In this document: positions 39,591 to 64,000 of the stretch, one piece after another
Position numbering within the stretch: the first letter of the stretch is position 1
Layout: the number at the start of each line of letters is the position of its first letter
Made by a program: the position numbers and the translations under genes
Assembly (NCBI GenBank): GCA_947359465.1
Contig: OX375877.1
Span: 57,323,359 to 57,387,358, forward strand
DNA length: 64,000 bases
Source: Metellina segmentata
Taxonomy: Eukaryota > Arthropoda > Arachnida > Araneae > Tetragnathidae
Reading direction: 5' to 3'
The notes under the pieces: model-generated
Database searches by the model: none
What the model was told of the DNA's origin: nothing
The model's input: the letters and a program-made list of their open reading frames with translations, nothing else

Positions 39591-40802
39591 ATGTCTGACC
39601 ATGAAGACTCCGAGCAAAAGCTCCCAGTTGCCAGCTCCGCACCAGTCACCATCGCACCAGTGCCGTTCCTGACCTACCAGCCACCCATAAGTCCATGCAT
39701 ATTCTCTGGAGACGACCAACCAGATGTTCGCCGGTGGCTCAAGGACTTTCAACGAATCGCCAGCTATAACCGTTGGGACGAACAGATGTGTCTGGCAAAC
39801 GTCATATTCTACCTCGCCGGAACAGCCCGACAATAGTTTGATAACAATGAGGACACTTTTACTGATTGGACTTCGTTCAGAAATTCCCTGAACAACACGT
39901 TTTGCCAAACAGATGACATAAAGCGTCAAGCTGAGAGACTGTTGGTTACACGTGCTCAAGAAACTGGCGAGACGTCTGAATCATACATCCAAGACGTACT
40001 CGCTCTATGCCGAAAAGTTGATCCTTCCATGCCAGATGTCGAGAAAGTAGCCCATCTCATGAAGGGGATTGCAGAGGTCTTACACCAGATCCTATTAGTT
40101 CAGGACTATGAGACCGTCGATGCTTTTGTGAAACGCTGCCGTCAAATAGAAAGCCTCCGACGAAGACGTATCACCCGACCAAGATTCCAGAGGCTGCCAA
40201 ATGTTTCTGCAGTTTCAGCCGAAACAGACATTGGTGATATAAGATCGCTGGTACGAACAATTGTCAGGGAAGAGCTTCAAAAGCTCTTGCCGGAAGTGCA
40301 AAACTACACGAACGACGACCCTGCATCACCAACGGACGTTGCATCTCTGGTCCGGGAAGAAGTTATGGAAGCTCTAGCACCACTCACAGGTCCAAGAAGA
40401 CGCAACGGCCCTCCCCGAGTTTCAGTTCCAGTTAGGTCACAGCCAAGACGTGAGGCCAGAAACAGCGCCGTTCCGCAGCGTAAGACAGACCTGTGGAGAG
40501 CTGCCAATAATGTGCCTATCTGCTACCATTGCGGACGCCCAGGACACGTGCTGAGGTACTGTAGGGAGAGACAACAAATACTTGCAGATACAAGAGACCT
40601 CAGAGCATCTAACCCTCGACGAGAAATTGACACTGAGTCCCTACACAGCTTTGACGACAACTATGCACAACATGTACAGCCTACTTCTTCCAGTTTCAGA
40701 AGTAGTTCACCATACCCTCGCTGCTCCTTCAACCGCCGACAGTCACAGTCGCCTGTTCGCCGCTCCAGCCGTTCTCCACGCCGACCAAATGAGGAAAACT
40801 AA
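39591..40802 (+). pseudogene. gag: gag of the Gypsy element, one in-frame stop
   Basis: From the ATG at 39591 the frame is open to TAA 40800-40802 except for a TAG at 39834-39836 (codon 82). Downstream of it the capsid-like region and a CCHC zinc knuckle (CYHCGRPGHVLRYC, about codons 311-324) are intact, followed by a Ser/Arg-rich tail. The open frame also runs upstream to 39474 without ATG. A single break in an otherwise intact gene fits a young copy or a sequencing error. Confidence 0.85.
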
Positions 40803-40897
40803 CTCAGGCGACCTGTCCAGGAGGTAAGGCCGCAGTTGAAGAAAATCCTCCGACGTATACTACAACCAAGTTAAAGAAAAATTCCACCTATATCACA

Positions 40898-43800
40898 GTG
40901 AATGGACAATGTGTAAAAGCCCTTGTTGATTCTGGTGCCGATTACTCAGTCATATCTGAAGAATTACGCGTACAATTGAATACTCCTATGTTTACTGAGG
41001 ATGGACCTGTACTGAAAACTGCCTGTGGAAAATCTGTAGCCGCCTCAGGACGCTGTGTATTAAAAGTCGACTTGAATGGGACTGTGAAACCGTTTGAATT
41101 TCTGGTATTTCCACAGTGTAGCCACCAAATGATACTTGGATGGGACTTTTTCCGTGCCACTGATGCTGTCATAGATTGCGGAAATGAAGAACTTCAACTT
41201 GCAGAAATCCTTCCAGACAACCAAGTGTCAAGTAAATCAGATTGCTCTTGCACCTTGTTTGCCGCAACAGATTACGTAATTGAAGCCAATTCGACAAGGC
41301 AAATATGTACTCTTAATCCAGAAATTCCAGAAGCAGATATAGCTATGATTATTGGTAATACGATTCTCACGTGTGAAAGAGATCTGTCTATACCAGCCTC
41401 AATCGTTAACGTTGAAAATGGCTGTTGTAAAATATGGGTTACAAATTTCTCTCGACGAACCCAACTGACACCAAAGGGAATGAACATAGCTTGCTTAACG
41501 ACAGTAACAAACGATGCAATTTGTTCTTTAAATGATGAAGTTCGAGAAGGTTCTAAGAGACACAATTCCAGAAGGCGATTAAAACGAGAAACATTTAAAG
41601 AACTTTTAGATACTAAGCTGACTACTATTGAAGAAGACGAGTTATTGAATCTGCTGGAAGAATTTAGTGACATTTTCGACTTTAACAGGCAATTGAAGAA
41701 ATCCAGTGGTAATTCTGTGAAACACAAGATCGACACAGGTGACAACGTCCCAATCAAGCAGAGACCTTACCGTATATCAGCCACTGAAAGACGAGTGATT
41801 GGAGACGAAGTACAACGGATGCTAAAAGAAGACGTGATACAGCCATCAACCAGTCCATGGTCATCTCCAGTCGTACTTGTGAAAAAGAAAAATGGTGAAT
41901 GGCGCTTTTGTGTCGATTACAGAAGATTGAACAAGGTCACTAAAAAAGACGTCTATCCACTACCACGCATCGACGACGCTTTGGATTGCCTAGCTGGTGC
42001 ACAAATTTTCTCTATGATGGATTTAAAGTCCGGCTACTGGCAAATAGAGGTTGTTGATAAAGATAGAGAAAAGACAGCCTTTGTAACGTCAGATGGTCTT
42101 TATGAATTTAAAGTCATGCCATTCGGATTATGTAACGCCCCCGCTACATTTGAACGGATGATGGACACGGTACTACGAGGCCTGAAGTGGAATATCTGTC
42201 TTTGCTACCTAGATGACATCATTGTGTATGCACCGAATTTCCAAGAACATCAAATACGCTTGAGGAAAGTTTTGAAATGCATCCAAGAGGCCGGACCACT
42301 GACGCTAAATTCCACCAAATGCTCATTCGGCAAAAAGAAACTGACGATACTGGGACACCTTGTTGATCAACATGGAATCTATCCCGATCCACAAAAGATA
42401 GCCGCTGTAAAGAATTTTCCTGTTCCAGAAAATATCGCAGATGTTCAAAGTTTTCTGGGCCTGTGCTCGTATTACCGACGATTTGTCAAAAAATTCGCTG
42501 ATATTGCAAAACCCCTGCATGATTTATTGAAGAAAGATGTGAAGTTTCCTTGGAGTACTTCACAGAAGGAATCTTTTTCAACTCTCAAAAAATTACTAAC
42601 AAGTGAACCTGTTTTGGGGCATTTCCTTCCAAATGCAGAAACAAAGATACATTCAGACGCTAGTGGTTATGGCATCGGTGCAGTGCTAATACAGATCCAA
42701 GATGATAAGGAAAGACCAATAGCCTACGCATCCAGGTCCCTGACAGTCGCTGAAAAGAACTATTCTACAACCGAAAAGGAGTGCCTTGCTGTCGTCTGGT
42801 CGATCAGTAAATTCAGACCGTATCTCTTCGGAAAACCCTTTACCGTAGTAACGGATCACCACTCTTTGTGCTGGCTAGCCAATGTTAAGGACCCATCTGG
42901 AAGACTTGCACGATGGGCTTTAAGGTTGCAGGAGTACGACATCACCATAGTCTACAAGAGCGGTCACAAACATTCCGATGCCAATTCGCTGTCGAGAAAG
43001 CCTCTTCTCGAAACAGTAAACGAAAACGGTGATGAAATCCCCTTCCTTTCAGCCATCACAGATTACAGAAAAGAGCAGCTAAAAGATAAGCAGCTGAAGC
43101 CCATAATTAAAATTCTTAAAAGAGGTGACGGATACCGAAGTTATCAACTTAGAAACGGTGTGGTTTACAAAAGAAACTATGATCCTATGGGACAGCAATG
43201 GCTCTTGGTCGTGCCGAAACAACTCCGCAGTGATGTCTTAAAGAGTCTTCATGATGCCCCAACCGCCGGTCACCTCGGATTCGCCAAAACCTACGACCGA
43301 ATAAGGATAAAATTCTATTGGCCAGGACTATATGGGAGCACACGCCGATATGAGTCACATTGTCGAGAATGTCAAAGACGAAAATCTCCATCGCAATTGC
43401 CACCGGGACAACTTCATCCGATCAGACCCCCTGACATACCATTTGCCAAAATTGGGATTGATCTACTTGGACGCGTTCCAGTTACCCGAAACGGAAACCG
43501 CTGGATCATTGTTTGTACAAATTACCTTACGAGATTTACAATCACAAAAGCATTACCAACTGCTGAGGCCACGGAAATCGCTAAATTTATAGTCGAAGAC
43601 ATCATACTGAAGCACGGTGCTCCCAGAGAAATGATAAGTGATCGAGGACGTTCCTTCTTATCCAATATTGTGAAAGACATCAATCAATTGTGCCAGACGT
43701 CTCATCTTCTGACAACATCCTACCATCCACAAACCAATGGCTTGACAGAAAGATTTAACAAGACATTGGCAGACATGCTGTCCATGTACGTAGACGTCGA

Positions 43801-44380
43801 GCAAAGAAATCGGGATACCATACTACCCTTTGTGACTTTCGCCTACAATTCGGCAAAACAAGACCCCAAAGGGTTCAGTCCATTTTTTCTCGTTCATGGC
43901 AGAGATATCCAGACACCACTAGACGTAATTCTTCCGCTCAATACAGAAAATCACGACGATAATTACGTGCAACATCTGATCACCAGGGCAGAGGAAGCTA
44001 GACAGCTTGCAAAAATCCACATCCTTGACGCTCAACAAACTGATAAACGACGATATGACGAGAGACATCGAACAGTCAACTACAACATCGGAGACTTAGT
44101 TTGGGTCTTTACTCCAGTACGAAAGGTTGGACTGTCCGAAAAGCTCCTAAGACGTTATTTTGGACCATATCGAATAACACGGCGACTATCTGACGTAACA
44201 TACGAAGTAGAAAGTATGGAAGAGAATAGCAGACGGCGGATCTCCAAAGATGTAGTCCACGTCCTTAGGTTAAAACCCTATCTTGATCCAAATAAACAAC
44301 TAGATGACGGAAGAGAGATTTCCAGGGGACCTGTTACGAGGAGCCAGATCAGGCTGCAGCGGGACGCTGCTTCGTCTTAA
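40898..44380 (+). CDS. pol: pol polyprotein of the Gypsy element: protease, RT, RNase H, integrase
   Basis: The frame is open for about 1160 residues; it is in the -1 frame relative to gag and stays open upstream across the end of gag, so it is probably made by -1 frameshifting. Domains in order: aspartic protease (LVDSGAD, about 9-15), reverse transcriptase (YLDD at 437-440), RNase H (SDASGYGIG, about 584), integrase with HHCC zinc region (about 784-825) and D855, D915, E951, a D,D-35-E spacing, then a C-terminal GDLVWV and FGPYRI region without an evident chromodomain. All key residues are present. Confidence 0.93.
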   Translation: MNGQCVKALVDSGADYSVISEELRVQLNTPMFTEDGPVLKTACGKSVAASGRCVLKVDLNGTVKPFEFLVFPQCSHQMILGWDFFRATDAVIDCGNEELQLAEILPDNQVSSKSDCSCTLFAATDYVIEANSTRQICTLNPEIPEADIAMIIGNTILTCERDLSIPASIVNVENGCCKIWVTNFSRRTQLTPKGMNIACLTTVTNDAICSLNDEVREGSKRHNSRRRLKRETFKELLDTKLTTIEEDELLNLLEEFSDIFDFNRQLKKSSGNSVKHKIDTGDNVPIKQRPYRISATERRVIGDEVQRMLKEDVIQPSTSPWSSPVVLVKKKNGEWRFCVDYRRLNKVTKKDVYPLPRIDDALDCLAGAQIFSMMDLKSGYWQIEVVDKDREKTAFVTSDGLYEFKVMPFGLCNAPATFERMMDTVLRGLKWNICLCYLDDIIVYAPNFQEHQIRLRKVLKCIQEAGPLTLNSTKCSFGKKKLTILGHLVDQHGIYPDPQKIAAVKNFPVPENIADVQSFLGLCSYYRRFVKKFADIAKPLHDLLKKDVKFPWSTSQKESFSTLKKLLTSEPVLGHFLPNAETKIHSDASGYGIGAVLIQIQDDKERPIAYASRSLTVAEKNYSTTEKECLAVVWSISKFRPYLFGKPFTVVTDHHSLCWLANVKDPSGRLARWALRLQEYDITIVYKSGHKHSDANSLSRKPLLETVNENGDEIPFLSAITDYRKEQLKDKQLKPIIKILKRGDGYRSYQLRNGVVYKRNYDPMGQQWLLVVPKQLRSDVLKSLHDAPTAGHLGFAKTYDRIRIKFYWPGLYGSTRRYESHCRECQRRKSPSQLPPGQLHPIRPPDIPFAKIGIDLLGRVPVTRNGNRWIIVCTNYLTRFTITKALPTAEATEIAKFIVEDIILKHGAPREMISDRGRSFLSNIVKDINQLCQTSHLLTTSYHPQTNGLTERFNKTLADMLSMYVDVEQRNRDTILPFVTFAYNSAKQDPKGFSPFFLVHGRDIQTPLDVILPLNTENHDDNYVQHLITRAEEARQLAKIHILDAQQTDKRRYDERHRTVNYNIGDLVWVFTPVRKVGLSEKLLRRYFGPYRITRRLSDVTYEVESMEENSRRRISKDVVHVLRLKPYLDPNKQLDDGREISRGPVTRSQIRLQRDAASS

Positions 44381-44391
44381 GGAGGGGGAAA

Positions 44392-44751
44392 TGTAGCGAA
44401 ACTTATTCACTTCGTCTGAAAATCGAGGCTCAGTCGGTATTGCACCTTACTGCGAATCGGACGGTACGGAGTTCCAATCCCACTAGAGGCAAGTGGCCTA
44501 AAAGTAGATTTCATTTTAAAGTTTCCTTTCTGTTTGTTTCTCACTTCTTCAGTAATATACTTATGTTAATTTCTAGAACTTTCGAATTCTCGAATGTTCG
44601 ATTCATTTTCGGAAAAGGTATAAAAGGAGATGTATCACTCAGTTCAAGTGAATAATAAAGTCTCGAGTTGAGATGAGTAATCTTTGTCCTCGCTTGCCTT
44701 TTGCAAATATACACGAAGAGGTTAGCTTACCTATAATAAATCTACACGACA
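44392..44751 (+). repeat. Right LTR of the Gypsy element
   Basis: 360 bp, with TATA box 44619-44627 and AATAAA 44654-44659. It differs from the left LTR by a 2-bp deletion in a CT run and a few substitutions. Confidence 0.95.
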
Positions 44752-45149
44752 ATATATTCATAACAACAATGATTTATAAGCAAAAAGAACACATATTTAT
44801 AATACTTGGGAATTCCCAAATATATCCACACCCATCTCGTTTTCAATTCAAGTACCCAAAAAAGAATTATAAATCAAATTAAAAAATTAAACATTAATTC
44901 TGAGAATGTCAGATACCGAGTAGCAAATTTACGCTTCCATGATCAATGAGTTTATCGTTTGGGCTTTTCGTGCTCCATTATAAAATTTAAGTAATTATAA
45001 AATTAAATGTTCTAAATATTCTTTCTTCATCAATCAAATATTTATAAATATCATTTTCATCATGGGAAGAAGTAAAAATTCTGTTCAAACATGAAAATTA
45101 TAATTTAATTTTTTTTTTAAATTGTTTTTCGATCAACACTGGTAAAGAA

Positions 45150-45415
45150 ATCTGAGATGCGTATAGCAATCGTTTTATACTCAATGTTATTTCTACGGCG
45201 ATTTCAAATTGCTTTTGGCTTAGGTCTTAGGTCAATTTTAGGCCTCTTAGGATTCGAATTTTTCAAAATCCTTTCTTAGTGCACCGCTACGGTATAAGAA
45301 GAATCACCCTGCAAAATTTCAGCTTCCTAGGACTTGTAGTTCTTGAGATACAGTGATGAGTCAGTCAGTAAATCTGAGTGGTATTTGAATTTTATATATA
45401 GATATTATTAATACT
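45150..45415. repeat. Interspersed repeat of unknown class
   Basis: A moderately conserved-looking stretch ending ttttatatatagat, with the ccctgcaaaatttcagcttc and cagtgatgagtcagtcagt segments that I recognise as common in arthropod repeats. No second copy in this window. Confidence 0.35.
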
Positions 45416-46265
45416 CAGATAATATTTTCTTTTACATAAAACGAATTTGCATCTACCTTAGCCATATATATTCTGTTGAATATCGTTTGCAAAGAAGAAA
45501 AACTAAGTAAATAAAATATTTCTGTCTAACTATTTTCCAAACGACTACTTTTGAGTTCTCGTTTGTTTGAAACGAGTATTCTTTAAAATTCCATTTGTGG
45601 ACACGTGCAATAATAAAGGAACTAGTTTTAAAATTAAATGTTTCCAGACGAATCGAAGTGGATCGATTACATTTTTCAAAAAACGAAAGTATAATTTTAC
45701 AGCATTAGAAAAAAAGAAAAGCAAGTATGTTTGAGATACCAAATTGATACCAGTTGAGATACCAATAACTTCAAATCGTAAAATAAGACACCTTGGCGAG
45801 AAAAAAAATTGCTTTATTCTAACATACAATCCGCTTTAAATTGAATATTTTGTGACGTTCTTGCATGTGATGAGAATAAATTATTATTTTTATTACAAAT
45901 ATTCAATAAGTTAACAACAGAAAACAGAAAGATAAAATTAAAGCAAATTTGGCGAGGAAAAAAGCATTTTTGAAGATATTAATTCACGATTCTTTTTTTT
46001 CTCATGCTTTCGGCATAGCTGTCACAACTTAAACTTAAAATTGGACAACATTTAAAAATACAAAATTATTTCGTCCGAAAAAACAATAATCACAGCATGT
46101 GGGGAATTTTGATTAACTAACACACTAATTTTGCAATAGAAGGGCCCTAATTGGACGAATAACTTAATAAACGGGTCGAAAGTATTTAATGTTACAAGTA
46201 AACACTATATATTTATATAGATTTGTAATATGAACTGGAAATAATTTATATAAAATGACAAAGTT
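45416..46265. other. Intergenic sequence 3' of the protease homologue
   Basis: No coding or repeat signal recognised. The gene's poly(A) signal lies at its right edge. Confidence 0.45.
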
Positions 46266-46271
46266 TTTATT
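46266..46271 (-). promoter_or_regulatory. Poly(A) signal AATAAA of the protease homologue
   Basis: AATAAA on the minus strand lies 21 bp after the TAG stop codon. It implies a very short 3' UTR unless a more distal site is used. Confidence 0.55.
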
Positions 46272-46292
46272 AGTGTAAACTAAGCATTCCTC

Positions 46293-63829
<17,537 letters not shown>

Positions 63830-63934
63830 CTGTGCATAATGAAGCAAATTATGGCTTTTCTGAGAAATAACAAGTTTTTCATGGAAAAAGAATGAAAGAT
63901 TTCAAAACATAAAAAAAATGATAAGAGGGGTGTA

Positions 63935-64000
63935 ATTAACGTCACATAGGAGCAAAACAATAGGTTATTGACGACGAGCTGAGATTGATCGAGTAGGGAA
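63935..64000 (-). repeat. SINE 3' end, cut by the window edge
   Basis: The segment taacgtcacataggagcaaa then ggttattgacgacgag matches the reversed SINE tail. The rest lies beyond 64000. Confidence 0.5.

Larger units (their letters stand above)
39109..44751 (+). mobile_element. Complete Gypsy-type LTR retrotransposon
   Basis: LTRs at 39109-39470 and 44392-44751 begin TG and end CA, and are flanked by the 4-bp duplication atat (39105-39108, 44752-44755). By eye they differ by about five substitutions and one 2-bp deletion over 360 bp, so insertion is recent. The interior has gag then pol, with a purine-rich tract (44379-44391) just before the right LTR. The segment tggtggaggcgccggg after the left LTR is the likely primer-binding site; the tRNA is not identified. 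The element is intergenic. Confidence 0.95.

Noticed and set aside
39561..39959. 132-residue minus-strand frame
   Set aside because: Antisense shadow of the Gypsy gag.
41272..41757. 161-residue minus-strand frame
   Set aside because: Antisense shadow of pol.

Overview
This is an AT-rich, transposon-packed piece of an arthropod nuclear genome, most likely an arachnid and perhaps a spider. The evidence is multi-exon genes with kilobase introns and canonical splice sites, CUB/trypsin-like genes of arthropod type, and a mixed load of hAT, piggyBac, Tc1/mariner, Tigger/Jerky-like, LINE, Penelope-like and LTR elements with a tRNA-derived SINE. The species assignment is inference. There are no bacterial operons, rRNAs or CRISPR arrays.

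Host genes: two multi-exon genes lie on the minus strand, one after the other. The right-hand gene (63829 down to 46293; its 5' part lies beyond 64000) encodes the complete trypsin-fold domain of a serine protease homologue. All five exons join in phase. Two of the three catalytic residues are replaced (His57 by Ser, Ser195 by Asn) and the Cys42-Cys58 pair is lost, while the activation site (R|IAGG), Asp102 and Asp189 remain. Its third exon is split by a SINE whose 15-bp target duplication carries an AG|GT proto-splice site. Splicing from one copy to the other would restore the frame exactly. The left-hand gene (26431 down to 2205; its 3' part lies before position 1) starts with a signal peptide, then CUB1, CUB2 and a Pro/Thr linker. 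The linker exon ends in phase 1, exactly the phase in which the first protease exon of the right-hand gene begins. The two are therefore probably tandem paralogues of a signal-CUB-CUB-linker-protease family.

Mobile elements, left to right: hAT (ZBED5-like) relic 1-1808; 1.65-kb solo LTR 2435-4085; piggyBac 4841-7346 with TTAA ends; 70-bp-arm hairpin 7647-7793; Tigger/Jerky-like 8275-8916; LINE with RNase H 13562-15261; two head-to-head Penelope-like elements 16896-22412; two adjacent Tc1-like elements 22520-24967; hAT (DUF4371) relic 26622-27330; LINE tail 29915-30240; hAT shell 30271-32434 holding a second solo LTR; Tc1/Tc3 relic 33895-34545; Helitron-like repeats near 35090-35509 and 52585-53049; a complete young Gypsy element 39109-44751; hAT 47817-49016 with a perfect 8-bp duplication; TTAA MITE 50146-50435; mariner-like elements 53292-54351 and 54484-55438; a Tc1 element nested in a LINE 55445-57705; piggyBac relic 61016-62165. 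SINE copies are scattered throughout.

Most transposase reading frames are broken. The Gypsy element is the main exception: its pol frame is open, its gag has a single stop codon, and its two LTRs are almost identical.
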